Assembly: GCA_035772405.1 (NCBI GenBank)
Contig: JAYKKM010000009.1
Span: 1-64,000 of the forward strand
DNA from: Chrysogorgia sp. JL179-B06
Lineage: Eukaryota > Cnidaria > Anthozoa > Scleralcyonacea > Chrysogorgiidae
Direction of reading: 5' to 3'
Length of the DNA: 64,000 nt
This document shows, in pieces, positions 1 to 12,505 of the stretch (the stretch's first letter is position 1; each line of letters starts with the position of its first letter). The position numbers were made by a program, and so were the translations under genes. The notes beneath the pieces are model-generated. The model searched no databases. It saw only the letters and a program-made list of their open reading frames with translations, and had not been told where the DNA came from.

Positions 1-399
1 AATAGTTAAAATTAAAAGTTTTGATTTTGTTATTAAACAGTCAAATTAGGACGTCTCATCTCTGAAATCTACTGGCAAATGTATTAAAAATTAACGCTCC
101 TTGGATGCTTAAAACTCTTACGTCCTGATTCCTGTTTTCATACGCGTAAGTATTCAACAAGGAACCATTTCCACGAGTGGCCTTTGCGCGAGTGAGATAA
201 AAACGTGTAAATTAGTTGTGGATACATTTCTGGTTGAGTAGAATGTAAGGAACAAAAAACCCATCAGCAGAGCGTTCTTCTTATTTGTATCATCCAAACT
301 TGACCATTCATTATTGTTTCTTTCCACAACATAGTTTATATGCTTTGTCTTGAATTTTTGGTAACTTTTCAACATGATGGCGGGAAATTCTGAGCAAAA

Positions 400-2280
400 T
401 AGGACAACAATAGGTCATATGTGGTTTTATCATCGAGTTATAAATGGACATGAGCTACCAACGGTAAAATATCTCTGCGAATTCTCTTGAGTAATTTTCC
501 AATCTAGATGAGGGGCTTTTTTTAAAAACTGAATTTAAACTGTTCATTCAAGTTCATGTGTGTGGTCAAGGACGCCTCCAAGATATTTGTAGGATTTTGT
601 TTAATGGACAATAGTATTATTTATTTCGGTTTGTATCCTACTGCTTTTAGAGAGACGTAGTGGTGTGCCGTACAAAACAAACTCTGTTTTCCCTTTATTT
701 TGGTTCAAATATAGGTTGTTTCGTATTTAGCCATTGGAATACGCTGTTACATTGCCTAGTGAGCCACTTCGTTGGATTTGGATAGGGTCCTGTATTTGCG
801 TAGTAATACAGCAGTATCGTCGGCATCTAATATCGATTCAGCCTCATCAATAGCCTTCTTGCATGTCGTTTATTAGGACATTAAAGAGTAAGAGGACCTT
901 ATATCGATTCATTGGCGGAAACACCATTGGTTATGGGTAAACGGGTTGGGACTGTACCCCATCAATTACCAACTATTTGGATTCGATTGAATAGATAATT
1001 CTTTAACCATTCATTCTCGGTTAGAATGGATCCCTTAATACGGTAGTTTCTCTAATAAGCAAGCGTGATGGACCGTATCGAATGCCTTTCGGAAATCCAT
1101 AAAAACCACACCGGTAAGGAGACCACTATCCATATTACATCTTATGTCGTTTCCACCAAACGTGTAACTGCCAGGACTGTGGATGGTTTGTGTCTAAATC
1201 CAAATTGAGTTGGGCTAAGCATGTTGTTGTTCTCAAAGATATTCACTTAATTGTTTTATAGACAACTTTTTCAATTTATTTTAGAAAAAACCGTTTTGGT
1301 GCACAGAAATAGGACGATAGTTATCTAGGTTTTAGATTTTTCATTAGATTTGTAGACATGGCAGGACTTTTGCTTGTTTTTTTCAAGATGTTGGTAAAAA
1401 TTCCTGATTTTAGGCTTTGATTAAATCAGAAATGATAAAGGAACAGCAAGGTCCTCAGCACCGTCTTGTTATCAGTCTTGGAGGTATCTATGTCGTCCGA
1501 TGCCAGGACTTTTGGACGCCTTAAGTGCTTTGAGTAATATTAAAAACCTGTATTGGTGTTACTTCTGTTAAAATAGAAGCGGTAATTCATTTGGGTTGAT
1601 GTAATTACACAAGAGATGTAATTACCAAGAGATGTAATATGGAAATGATTTCCAGGCGGGATAGGACAAGTTGGTTGATTGAGTTTTGCAAGCGTCAAAG
1701 CAAACAGAGCTAAAGAAGTTACAAAAGGCATTCGGATATAACTGGTCCTTATCAGATGTCATTAAATAATTGATAAGAACTGACTTAGCTGTCGATTTTT
1801 TGTCGTTGTACAGTGGGATAACTTTGTTTGATCCAGGACCAGAAGTCTTTAGGCTTATTAATGCTTTCATGAAATAGATTTCTGTGGAAATTTGATTTTG
1901 CTTTATCCGAATGGCAGATGTAGTTAAATTTCGCATACGCGTTTATATTCAAATCCCAGTCCTTTTTCTGTTGTTGATCGTTTTACCTTCTTCAGGATGG
2001 TAGTCACGGCTATTAATTTTAGTTCTAATATCCAGATGTCAGCCAGGGGCAGGCTCTTCCAGACACTCTTTTTACCATTTTTGGGGCATGTTTGTTAACT
2101 ATTTTAATAACATATTGTTTTGAATAGGTTCCATGCTGAGTTAAAGTCATCAATTAGGATTTGGTCCCATGGGAGTTCCTGAAGATCAGATTTAAAAGAT
2201 TCTTTTGATATAGATCTTTATAGTTCCGGGCAAATATTTTGCTGGGACTGTATTTCTTACCAATTCAATCTTTCGAATAA
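400..2280 (-). pseudogene. Decayed CR1/Jockey-like LINE reverse transcriptase
   Basis: On the minus strand, in several frames, the landmarks of a non-LTR retrotransposon polymerase follow in order. The linker between endonuclease and RT (AWN, then CPK) lies near 2040-2160. NYRPIS lies near 1311-1331, QFGFRHKPS near 1175-1215, DFRKAFDTV near 1066-1106, a decayed version of the PQGS-LGPLL region near 890-965, and an ADDTA catalytic loop near 805-830. A YKYLG-like motif follows near 575-600. Such enzymes copy their own RNA at a nicked chromosomal target. Stops and frameshifts occur throughout, so this is a dead copy. The family call between CR1, L2 and Jockey is not secure, but a minus-strand non-LTR RT is. 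Confidence 0.8.
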
Positions 2281-3480
2281 CCCCAATCAGTATGATGGTC
2301 GTAAAAGCCAGACAATCAGTAGAGGAAAGCATTGGAAATATTGGCGTCTTGAGTCACATAAGTCTAGGTCAATTAGATGTTATCTGTTTTGGTATGTTGA
2401 TCTTACGAAGCTCTTCCAATTTGCTCCGGTTTGTGGTTGAGAGCGACGATCGAAGTACGGTGCCGTTCAACTGCTTCTCCATCGCGTTTTGCGAGTTCAT
2501 CGGCTTGCTTAAGTCGGACGTGTAAAGTTTTTATTTTTGATTCTATCTCTGAGAGTTTCCTTTTTTCTTAGACATTTTACGCATCGTGAGGTTTCCTCAG
2601 CAAAGAACGATCACGCAAAGGTTTTCCATGCAGAAAAACAGTATTAGAACGTACTCAGTTTCACGGTTGTGTAGAATCCCGTCAGAGGGTGCCAGTAAGT
2701 AATGTGGGGAACATGGCACAGAGAACCCACACTTTCATACAGTTGTACGTTGATGGTACTATTTCATCCTTTCGCTGAGCACAAGATTACAACAACACAA
2801 AAATAAAATCGTAACACCCTATATCACTTGTCATTGATTAACCTAAAGTATGTAGTTTTCCCACAAAACCAACGACATTTCAGCAGTGACGAATTCGACA
2901 ATGTTATGTTGTAAGCAGACTTCATAAGGACATCACTCCTGCTATGAGGGTTTACCTGGAAAAGAACGAGTACATTCCACAGTAGAGGACAAACTGGTAA
3001 CAGTAGTTGAAACAATATTAACTTTTTCTAATTTAATATTCATTCACTGCGGGCACTATATGGGACCGCGGTAGTTCAAATATTTTTTCTAATTTAAAAT
3101 TCATCCACTGGAGAGATCTGCGGACATGCAGTAGCAGGTCGAATTCGTTGCCCTTCAAAAGTGGCTGGGTATCTCTATGAAACGCTCCATCGATTGACGA
3201 CTGTTCGCCAGAAAACCGAACGGGCCAGTTGTTGTTTATTCTTGTTCCTTCAGCAAAGATAAACACCGTTGAATATTCGGTGTGTTCTGGGTGTTGCAAG
3301 CGGTTTCAACCGAAGTTCTCGTAAGGAATCGTATCATCCAAATCACTTTCTGATATCAGTATCATATCAACTTTCTCATAAACTAGCGGGAGTGACTTGT
3401 ACCGTGATAAACTAAGACTGTTCGCTTTCTGAAATTCACAAATTCTTCATCAGAAGACATCGATAAAAATAATCGTGTCT
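2281..3480. other. No recognised gene; possible LINE 5' portion
   Basis: Read on the minus strand, 2290-2560 gives a charged, helix-rich stretch (for example KQADELAKRDGEAVERH) that could be the ORF1 or coiled-coil part of the neighbouring LINE; this is a guess. The reading frames at 2824-3015 and 3033-3299 (minus) match nothing I know and have no composition that supports coding. Confidence 0.3.
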
Positions 3481-3618
3481 ATGTATCCAGGTTTCGTTTT
3501 TGTGGCAATGTCATTCTTGTGTTTGTTGCTGGCGTTTTGCTGGCTTTTTGAGCAAATGATCGTCACATCCGTTCTCGCCTCGTTAATTGCGTTTTTACTC
3601 TGTAATGGTGGCTGTTGA
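3481..3618 (+). CDS. Possible 45-residue hydrophobic peptide
   Basis: An ATG-to-TGA frame encodes 45 residues that are almost entirely hydrophobic. Residues 5-25 (FVFVAMSFLCLLLAFCWLF) and 27-41 (IVTSVLASLIAFLLC) would each fit a membrane segment. No family is recognised and nothing around it marks a promoter or splice site. It is short enough to be chance, or the remnant of an exon. It is recorded because it is too short to stand out otherwise. Confidence 0.15.
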   Translation: MYPGFVFVAMSFLCLLLAFCWLFEQMIVTSVLASLIAFLLCNGGC

Positions 3619-5380
3619 ATGAACGAAAAGGATCACAAAAATAAACATGGAATGAAGTTTAGAATCTGACTTTTTTTCAACCTGATTTTGTGAGATTATT
3701 CTTATCAGGATGCTATAATTTTCATTTTCCAAAGAAAAATAAACAACTCGATTTCTTCATCGTTGAGTGCCAACTTTTTTAACAAGACTTGGTTTAGAAA
3801 CATTTCAGCACAGTGAGTTCGTCTTGTTTCCTTGGGCTGACCATACTCTGCATGTTGTTCTGCATGGCTGCTTTCTGTATTTCAACTGTCTTTCCTTTTT
3901 GGTAGAGAGAGTACTCACAAATTGCAACCAAGCTGCAAGAGATTGATGAAGACCCCACTTATTGCATGGGCCATCCACCTTGCAGAAAATTGGCCAGCAT
4001 AGCTGTGAAATTCGCTCTTAGTTTGCCCCTTCTTGTCATCATACTGCAACCCGTGCAATCATTGCATTTTATGCTTCTTCATGGAACAGAATGGCCATAA
4101 GTCAATTGATGTTCAACTTGGACAAAATTTAAGCTGGCGAGCAGATAGAAGAAAAATAGGGACAGGGACGTGCGGACCAATTGTCGATGCTGTTCTTCTG
4201 TGGTAGGCAGAATATTACCACTGCGGAGGGCCTATCAAGATGATTCCAAGCATATTTAGAAATGGCAGCTCAAATCCAGGGATATTTATCAGATGAATTC
4301 TGAAGTATGGTGTGCGACGATGTGCTAAACAGTTTCGATCGACGAACTGCCCTCAAGAATATATGACCCCAGCAAATGGCAACATATAAATTACAAGGAC
4401 TATCCAGAACCAACTTATCCAGATTATGCTGGGTTGAAATGTTTAACGCAGAAGAATTGTGTCAGAGGAATAAAAGATGCCAAAGTTCTTCTCAATCTTA
4501 GCTGGGCGACGGCGCAGATCAGCATTGACTCTTAACATAGAGCAACATGTCTCTGGGTTTTTTTTTACGGTTTGTGGGACAGTAACTCAAACCATTCGGG
4601 TAAGAGGTTTTCTAGGCTTTGTTCCTTTGCAAACTTGGGTTATCTGGGGAAGCAATTGTGGAAAAAGCTGGGTGTTTATGGCAGTTATTGGTGCCTTATC
4701 AGTGCTGTTGTCGGAGCAGCACTTGTTTCTTGGGTATACATTTTCATATAGTCGTTAGATGATACTTACCATTGGAGAATACAACCTCCGTCAAATACCT
4801 GGTGGACGGTAAGCAATTAACCAGCACGATGTCTTGGTATGAATCACGTGGATGGACTATATCCTCCAATCGATTATATCAACGAATTGGACTGCTTAAT
4901 AACGTATCCGAACACTTTTGTTACCACTTCATACACGACTCGTACGTTGTATAATTTTTATTAAGCTTTAATATCACTGTCGCCCCTTTTACTTGATTTA
5001 CGCAGGACATTATATGGGGCGACAGGAATAATGTTCACTTACTACTCAATGGATGAACTTCAACTGTTGCAGAAAGACAAGGCGGCCCAAGATTATTCTT
5101 TTTAAAAAATTCTACCAAGCTATTCCTCTTCAACCACAGGCACTAGAAACCACTTGGATGGTCAACTCTCTTGAAGCGTCGGACTTTGTTCATACGTTCC
5201 GCTTACCCATTTTTGTTTTTATAATATATGTAAATGGTCTTATTGAATTATGATTGTTAATACTTTATAGAAATTTTAATTATCCATTCTTTATGACACA
5301 CGCTGGCAAAAATAATTTCCATCTACCTAGAGTTAAACGAAAAATTATGGCTCATAGCATACGTGTAATTACATATCAAG
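3619..5380. other. No recognised gene; faint decayed coding signal
   Basis: Around 4190-4480 (plus) runs of protein-like sequence appear in shifting frames (for example EYYHCGGPIKMIPS and YPDYAGLKCLTQKN), broken by stops. I could not place them in a family. The frames at 4477-4758, 4772-4954 and 5053-5253 are not supported by anything else. Confidence 0.3.
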
Positions 5381-5389
5381 GGACTTTCC

Positions 5390-5705
5390 GAATGAGAACA
5401 ATTTAGACTGAATCCTTTAAGGAACCACGAATTCGCTTTCACTTTTTAAACAGTAAGTTTATTTTAAAGCATATTTCCTATTGTCTTTTTAGTTAGTTAT
5501 TTAATATCTTGTCTGCTTATTCTTGACTTATTAATTCTTTTAGATTATTTGTATAATATAGAATATTATATATACATATATATTATTGTATTTATTGTAT
5601 GTTATAAACATTATTTGTTAGGGGCCTCACTGAAAAAAAGAAAAACACCCTCGGTGATTGTTTCGTGAGTACCCTGTAATTAAAGATTATTATCATCATC
5701 ATGTA
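5390..5705 (+). mobile_element. LINE 3' untranslated end with ATC/ATT tail
   Basis: The segment ends with GGGCCTCACTG, an A-rich stretch, ACCCTCGG, CCTGTAATTAAAG and a short ATTATTATCATCATC run. This layout resembles the 3' end of L2/CR1-type LINEs, which terminate in short tandem repeats rather than poly(A). The upstream coding part is not recognisable, so the copy is 5' truncated or badly decayed. Confidence 0.5.
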
Positions 5706-6714
5706 TGAAGGTGCAGGGGAATATGGCAGGTAGGAGTATCTGCGAAGGTCACCAAACAATGAGAGCATCTACACATTACATTGCAGCTCACATATTTTGC
5801 TATTTATGTGTGGCATCATCCTGCCAAACGCAGTGTGGGTCCTGCTATGATGGATAACTCGTTCCGTTTTGGTCACCTCGGAATTATTTTAACAATTTCC
5901 CCAAAAACTATGTTGGATCTCTTTAAAGAAAAATGATCAAAGATTTGAGGACCATCTTTGACGTGTGGGCGGGTACAAGGTGGCTGTTGCTCAGGATCGA
6001 TTGGCTTAGGGTTATCTAGACGGTTATACACTGTTGAGTAGTGGCTTTGGTAGAAGAGACCAGGTCAGACAACGTTGGTGAGTTCTGTGCTTGGCAATAA
6101 AACGCAATCCCGTATAAAGGCTAGTGTGAAATTAACCAATGCTATTGGGGGGGTCACGTTTCCATTTTGTTGGTGGGCTTGTGCCCCCCCCCCATTTTAT
6201 CATCATCTCCCACTGCCTTGAAAGTTTAACTAGACCCCTCCAGCAGCAACTCCAGTCAGCATCCTTCGATGCCGTGTGCCATAGGAGGAAATAGGTATTC
6301 TCTGCTTGTGTATGTATATGCTTTCGAGAACAGAATGCGCTCCTGATATCTGACAGGCCGAAAGCACAATGTCTTTGGCTTCAACGAGGTTCTGTAATTT
6401 TTTAAACGGAACCAACTATATTACCAGTCTGTTTTTGCGTGTGTGGAGTTCCAGATTGGTTACTAGTTCCTGCAAAGCTGAAAAACAAGCCGGCCCGTCA
6501 CAGTACATCGAGAAAATGTCCCCCACCGAATCGACGTCCATCCGACTACTTACAAAAGGGCAATATCTATGTTCGCTTTCGTTATTGATCACCTTCCTGA
6601 GTCAGATTACAGTCTTGTCTTGTTGTGTCGAAACCAATCTCAGATTATGCCATGTATTTGGAATAGCCAACAGTGGTGGTGGGTTATAATCCTCGGAATG
6701 GACTCAAAAGGATT
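5706..6714. other. No recognised gene
   Basis: Low-similarity unique-looking sequence with a G-run/C-run pair near 6147-6200. The overlapping frames at 6230-6415 (minus) and 6369-6689 (plus) contain no recognisable domain. Confidence 0.4.
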
Positions 6715-7600
6715 TTGATGGATGGATGATGAATATTTATTCAGGTTACCTACTCGCCAAAGGCGATTTTTCAGTAGGGTAGTTGCCTGTGCAATATTAC
6801 CATAATTAACAATATTTTATCATAAATAAATAAATAACAAAGTAATAAAATGACACTCTACAACTATATTACAATATACAAAATAGTTATACAACTGTTT
6901 TAAAAAGGCATAATCAAGGCCCCATAATAAATTACACATATATATTACAACATTAACTAAAAATGTGACTTAAAAAATAAGCTAAAAGAGTCGCTGTTTC
7001 TGTTAGTATCGATATCCAATCTATTCCACATCACTGGCGGCATGATAAACAAACCTGCTGTTTACCCAATTAGTCCGAATTCGAGGAAGGTGTGAGGAGG
7101 TCTTTGTCCCGAGTATCATAAAAGAAATGAAACATAGTGTTTAGATGTTAGATTAAAAATCATAATCAATTAATTCTATCTAAGTCCCTTGTAACACCAT
7201 GTAGCTCAGCGATGAAAAAAAAGCGTTCTATCCAAGTTAATGGTTTCCATTTCTTAAGACGTGTAAGTGCCTCGGTCGGCTCTGAAACTTCTTGGAGGTA
7301 AATCCAACATAATATTAGCTGCCTTATGTTTTGCAAAATTTGCAAATGTTCTTCACGTTAAGGTAAGAATTGTTCTTGTCAGGCCCAAATTAAAATGTCA
7401 CCATAGGTCTAAACAGTCGGTAAAATTAAGGGAATTATATTAAGACCATTCCCTTGTACGAGAGGTTATCAGATGGATTTTAATCCTATAAATAATACCA
7501 ATCCTCTTGATTATTTTTTTTTTATGATGTTTATCCACATGTTCGTTCCCAGGTTCATATTGCTGATGTAGGCATGAGGACCCAGAGGATTATATTTAAA
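6715..7600 (-). pseudogene. 3' part of L2/CR1-like LINE polymerase and tail
   Basis: Minus strand. The tail lies at 6715-6980, with a GATGGATGGATG run at the outer edge. Upstream come conserved C-terminal segments of LINE polymerases: TNWVNSRFVYHAAS and VWNRLD then FKSHF near 6965-7085, and EALTRLKKWKPLTWIERFF preceded by KAANIMLDLP near 7200-7345. In these elements this region follows the RT domain and has the pattern R-A-A-R-I-I, then L-T/R-L-x-W-x-P, then W-N-x-L. At least two frame changes are needed to read it. The polymerase core is missing, so this is a 5'-truncated dead insertion. Confidence 0.7.
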
Positions 7601-9886
7601 AGATGCCAACTTTTTTCTCAAAAAACATCATTTTTTGTTTACTCCAATTTTAAATTTCTCGGGCTCCTTAAAAAGTACCAAGTGAAGATCTGCTCCTGAA
7701 CCCCATTACTTCGCAACAGAGTTGTGCGATCGGGGAAAAGATTCCGTGATTATTGAAGATCCACTAATTAACGGCCCATTCGAGATCTTCTGCCATATGT
7801 TGATATCCAATTTCTTTTCCAAACATCCTTACAGCCCGTCAAAAGATTTTTGGAACTATCCCAGTGGACAACATGCACTATGCAGGACCATTCCTATTTC
7901 AACCCTTTGGCGATTGCCTACAACATTCTTGAGATAGCACCATGACAGAGTAGCCACTTATGGGGACTTGGGTTCCTTAATGTGCATCAGGAAAATTTAA
8001 ATTAAAACGTTTCGAGTGTGTTATAATAATCGTTTTCGCGACAAAGCAAACCATGTAGAATGATGTTAGCAGAGATAATTTTTAAATCAGTGAATTAAAT
8101 AGATATAATGTAGTTTAGTTTTAAATAGAGTAAGGTAAAATGTAACGTAACAAATATTTTATTAGGGACGCCTTTAGGCAAATTACGACCATAAACCTGG
8201 ACGACAGCATCCTTCAAATGAACAAAAAAAAATTGATGCAAAACAAAGAAAAACGAATTATTTAGTTGTGCCAAGGCAAATCTATACACATCCTTTCCGT
8301 TCTGTTTCCAACGATTGTTCTGGGCATTTTATCACATGCTTACAGGATGGCTTGGACTCACAAAGACGGCGAGACGAGATGTTACTTACAGATTGACTTC
8401 AAAACAGATACTTCAATTGTTTTGGCAGTACTGAAGCGTTTTAAGGTTTTATGGTTATTTTTAGGTCGTGTTGCGGGGGGAGTTTAAATGGGGGTCGGGG
8501 TGGTTTATTTGAGCGGGTTTGGTTGGTTGAATGTAGCCGTGCTTCGTTCGTGTATGCGAATGCATGAACCTTTGGTGGAAAAAACAAGCTTTGGATATCA
8601 AAATACCTTCTTCGTGTGATATGCTTGAAAAATATTGACGTTTTTGTGGTAGGGGTCAATTTAGATTTCGTTTTTTAACTGCCGTCCCACCCCTAGTTTG
8701 CTAAATGGTACTATTTATTAACGTTTATGAACAAGAGCAATCCCACTCGTGGTATGCAAATAACTTCGGTTATATATTTCATGTACAGATCGATGGTTTT
8801 TTTTTTTTACCAGGAGGTCAAAGGTATTGTTAAGAGTTCGATTTTGATGAAAAATAAGTCAAATATGTCAAAGTATGTTTTTTTTTTTTTTCTAAAAACA
8901 GACTAACTTCCTGTTTCTGGCCAAAGCTTGTCCTTCCTGGCTTTAGATAAGTGACCTTTTATTAGCTGTATATATTGTTTCTGGTTTGCTTTTATTTTGT
9001 TTAATAGAAACAATTGGACAAGAATTTTATGGGTATTTTTCAATAGATTTTGATAGCTTTTAAAGCATTTATTCTAGAATTGTTAAGGGTAGGCTAGAGC
9101 CCCCCAGCTACCCTGGTTGCCACAGCCCAGATCATTTGTTTCGCATGTTACTTTTAGTTGGAAATACCTTTTCATTTCAGACGGGTCCGTTTCCAACTTT
9201 GCGCACCAAAAAACCAAGGACACTCAACTTTTTTCTTGTCGCTTTATGAAATCCAATTATGTCATTTTTACCACCCTCTGGATTCCGTGCGTCATCAAGT
9301 TTACTTGCGAATTTCTCTAGGTATTTCTAACTGTACGTTGATGATACTGATGCCAAACCAAGTTAGTACTGCAGAAAGGTTGAAATCTAATCCTCTTAAA
9401 TAGGTTATGGCTTTTGGGAAATTCTCTAGGTATTCTACTCGGTACTGTTAAAATCTTCCCGCCCAAAACGCAGGATTTGCCATTTCAGAGACCCGTAGAT
9501 TTCCAAAACACGGGCTTCTTGTGTAAATTAAATTTTAGCGATAAAGCATGTGCGCCGGAGGTGTCGGTTTTTTGCGTGCACACATTTCTAGGTAGTAGTT
9601 GAAAGTATCTCCATTCGATACGCAAACTAATTGTTAAATTTTTTTAGCGACGGTTGGTATCAAGTGTAGTAAGCCGATGTGAGTTAATCGTGCGACGTTT
9701 TGTTTGGTGAAAGCCAAGTTTTTAAAGCCATAAAAAACAAAACTGTTTGAATAACATAATTTACATTCTTGCGCTACCTGATGTGCCTATTAATTGCGTC
9801 TCTAAGTTTAATTTTCTTTCATTGCCGTGAAAACCATGTGGATGGCATTTTCGGGGCAAAAAAGTAATCGTTAAAACTGCCAAAGT
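7601..9886. other. No recognised gene
   Basis: AT-rich sequence with homopolymer T runs near 8799 and 8879. The plus-strand frames at 7722-7937 and 9117-9602 have no domain I recognise. Two loosely related copies of a short block (CATTTCAGACGGGTCCG-like near 9172 and CATTTCAGAGACCCGTAG-like near 9481) suggest an old local duplication. Confidence 0.4.
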
Positions 9887-11100
9887 GTATGGTGTAGTCC
9901 CATCCCGCCAAAAATCGACACTTTCCATTTTAACATACAAATCTCTTTTCCCATTTTACATACTAACTTTTTCCCATCTTTACATACATCGAATATGCAT
10001 GCTATCAAACTTTCCGCATTTTTACATACAACTTTCCGCATTTTTATATACAACTTTTTTTATCCAACCGCAATCCGAGCAAAATGTCTGTATCGGCGGG
10101 CTCTTGGGTTATATATATGTTGCTTTGTAGACGATACACACAAGTTATAACAGATTCAAATCGAAATATAAAGAAATACAGATTTGTTATAAACAGAGTT
10201 CAAATCCAAGGACTAAGGCAAGTAGCCAACAAGGTATTTAATTTTTATAATTATAGCTAATATTATCCACAATCTATTCAGGAAAGTTATTTTGCATACT
10301 GTCGATATGGCTCAGTTGTATATTGAAACTCATTGTGCTATATTCCTATTTTTTTACCTCGGCAACCCCCTTGCCGAGGGATATCTTTTTTCTTGGACCC
10401 CTTCCCATGGAATTTCCACAAGATTTAACACCCGCTCGCTCGTGGAATTTCCAACAAAATTTCATTCTAATTCTTAAAACTGAACCTGCCCATAAAAAAA
10501 TGGCCCCTTTTAATATGGATGATAAAAAGAATGACCCCCCCCCCCCCCCATGCAATTCCAAGGTCTATCGATAGGGGGTACAGACGAAAATTGCAATAGC
10601 CCATTGGTAATTTGATATGATACATTTTTACTCTATTCTTGAATAGTATATACAATCAGCCATATCACAGTGTGCAAAAATAAACTTTCCTGAATAGATT
10701 GTGGATAATATTAGCTATAATTATAAAAATTAAAATACCTTGTTGGCTACTTGCCTAGTCTTGGATTTGAATCTGTTATAAAATTGTATTTTTTTTCGAT
10801 TTGAATCTGTTATAACTTGTGTGTATCTTCCTCGATCATTTATCCGTCAAATATACCATGAGCCCGCGATACAGACATTTGCTGGATTGCGGTTGGATAA
10901 AAAAAGTTGTATATAAAATGCGGAAAGTTGTATGTAAAATGCGGAAAGTTGAAGCTGGCATATTCGATGTATGTTAAAATGGGAAAAGTTGTATGTAAAA
11001 TGGAAAAAGTTGTATGTAAAATGGGAAAAGTTGTATGTAAAATGGGAAAAGTTGTATGTAAAATGGAAAGTTCGATTTTTGGCGGGGATGGGACACCATA
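9887..11100. mobile_element. Large fold-back (long inverted repeat) element
   Basis: The arm at about 9887-10322 returns as its reverse complement at about 10648-11100. The matches run from the outer ends (TGGTGT..CCCATCCC..GCCAAAAATCGA) to the inner ends (GATATGGCT..TTGTATA). The arms also share a stretch around 10225-10300 and 10675-10745 (CAATCTATTCAGGAAAGTTA and complement). The spacer at 10323-10647 contains CTCGGCAACCCCCTTGCCGAG, a local palindrome. No transposase gene is present, so this would be non-autonomous. I could not define a target-site duplication. Confidence 0.8.
10905..11067 (+). repeat. 21 bp minisatellite in the fold-back arm
   Basis: About seven copies of a unit near 21 bp (core GTTGTATGTAAAATG followed by GGAAAA, CGGAA or GAAAA) stand head to tail. 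The left arm holds a shorter, more decayed set at about 9925-10060 in the opposite orientation, so copy number has changed since the arms formed. The period is divisible by three, which creates open frames that should not be read as genes. Confidence 0.85.
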
Positions 11101-11214
11101 AAAGTGGTGAAATGACTCTTGCATTGTTTCTTACGATTTTTGTTAATTTGGAGCAACCTCTGCTCTCGTAATTTCTGCCTGTTGGGGAACGATCGCGATA
11201 GTTTATAGATAAGA

Positions 11215-11640
11215 TGAGCACTTTATTTAAATAGGGTACGTAATTACAGTGAGATACTGTACTCTCCCTTATGGCCCTATATATTAATAGTACATTAAAC
11301 AATACATACATTAAAGATACAATGTACAAAGGTATGACATATTAATAATTCTAAATAATAAGTAGATATGAAATTAAAAGTTTAAAATATTATAGTAAAA
11401 AGAAAATTAAGTGTTAAAATACACTCTTTGAAAGTGTCATTTGTAAAAGTTTCCATAATGGGTGCTAAATACATTCTCTTTGATTTACTAAAACGAATAG
11501 AATTTGTCAACTTGGTCCATAAACTGAATGAGTTATAAAAGAATGTTTCTTTTTAAATTATTAGTTCTTGGAACGGTGTTGACTGATAGGGAGTGTCTGA
11601 ACGAGTGTTATATTTTTTCGAAAAATTAAAATAATCTAGT
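11215..11640 (-). pseudogene. LINE polymerase C-terminus and 3' end
   Basis: Minus strand. Sequence at 11410-11625 reads as the C-terminal segment of a CR1/L2-like polymerase: YNTRSDTPYQSTPFQE, then FFYNSFSLWTKLTNSIR, then a terminal segment ending near 11410. This resembles the R-x-F-F-x-S-x-x-x-W-N-x-L-P-x-x-I-R pattern typical of these enzymes. The 3' untranslated tail extends to about 11215. Nothing upstream of this segment is present, because the next repeat begins at about 11641. Confidence 0.6.
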
Positions 11641-11945
11641 TTATCCCCTCGCCGGGCGAGGGTGCTAATATCGACCGGCGTTTTAGTCCCTTATCACGCG
11701 AGATCCAAGCCGTTCCTAGATCTAGGATCAGTTTTATATAATTATATATATTGAAGATCAACGGCCCATGCGCGGCATCGGAAAATTTGGCCCTGGTAAC
11801 TAACTAGATAATATGGTAAATATCTGCAATTTGAATTATAAATATTTAAATTGACCGTAAAAGAAAAGTAGGGTTATACGCTGAATGAAGATTTTGAGTT
11901 CAAAAAGATCGTGAAAAGGCTGTGAAAATGCAATATATCGTTCGT
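11641..11945. repeat. Repeat copy 1, inverted relative to 28790-29108
   Basis: Starts with CCCCTCGCC..GGCGAGGG, then GTGCTAATATCGACCGGCG and TAGTCCCTTATCAC, then a less conserved part including ATCGGAAAATTTGG.CCTGGTAACTA. The same blocks occur in the opposite orientation at 28790-29108, with similarity fading after about 300 bp. A weak match to its outer end (GGCGAGGGG) lies at 14384-14392. It could be one end of a larger element or a dispersed repeat. Confidence 0.7.
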
Positions 11946-12014
11946 AGGAAGATGTCAAGTTCGTAAATCAAGTTTTATACGTGGCGTCAAAATCTAAAGG
12001 TGAAACCCGTTTTC

Positions 12015-12315
12015 GGTTTTTTAAATCTGTTTAATTAGTTACAAAGATAGTTTTGCAAACATGTCCGAGTATGTTATTCAGGCTTTTATTTGATGTATAG
12101 CATGATTTTCTAGAGTTAGTAGTTCAAAAGATATCGTCGTCTGAATTATCTAAAATATTTAGTCGGAGTTTGTCAATCCAATCCAAGCGTCGTCGCTTTT
12201 TTCAAACTGTTAGCTATCAGTTACAAAAATATTTTTGTAGGTATGTCAGAGGCTGTTAATCAAGCTTTCATTAGATATGTAGAATGAGTTCTTAGAGTTA
12301 GTACTTCAAAAGATA
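12015..12315. repeat. Two diverged copies of a ~180 bp unit
   Basis: Blocks at about 12015-12135 and 12197-12315 share the order AGTTACAAA.ATA, ATGTC..AG, TGTTA.TCA.GCTTT.ATT and GAGTTAGTA.TTCAAAAGATAT. They are moderately diverged. No coding is seen. Confidence 0.6.
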
Positions 12316-12505
12316 TTGTGGTCGGAACATTTCACTTTTGGCATGTCGTCATGGCAACCGAAATTTAAAATTATTATAACATCAACCCAAGTCAGTTTTA
12401 GGGTTAGGATTTGGATTAGGGTTAGCGATTATTTGAATTTCGGTTTGTTGATATATCGCGAAAGCGCCAATCAGACATAACGAAATCACTCTTTGCAGGG
12501 CTTTC

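Noticed and set aside
10840..11329. Long frames over the 21 bp repeats (for example repeats of KVVCKMG or FPFYIQL)
   Set aside because: The repeat period is a multiple of three, so stops are excluded in several frames on both strands. No domain is present, and the arms are a fold-back element.
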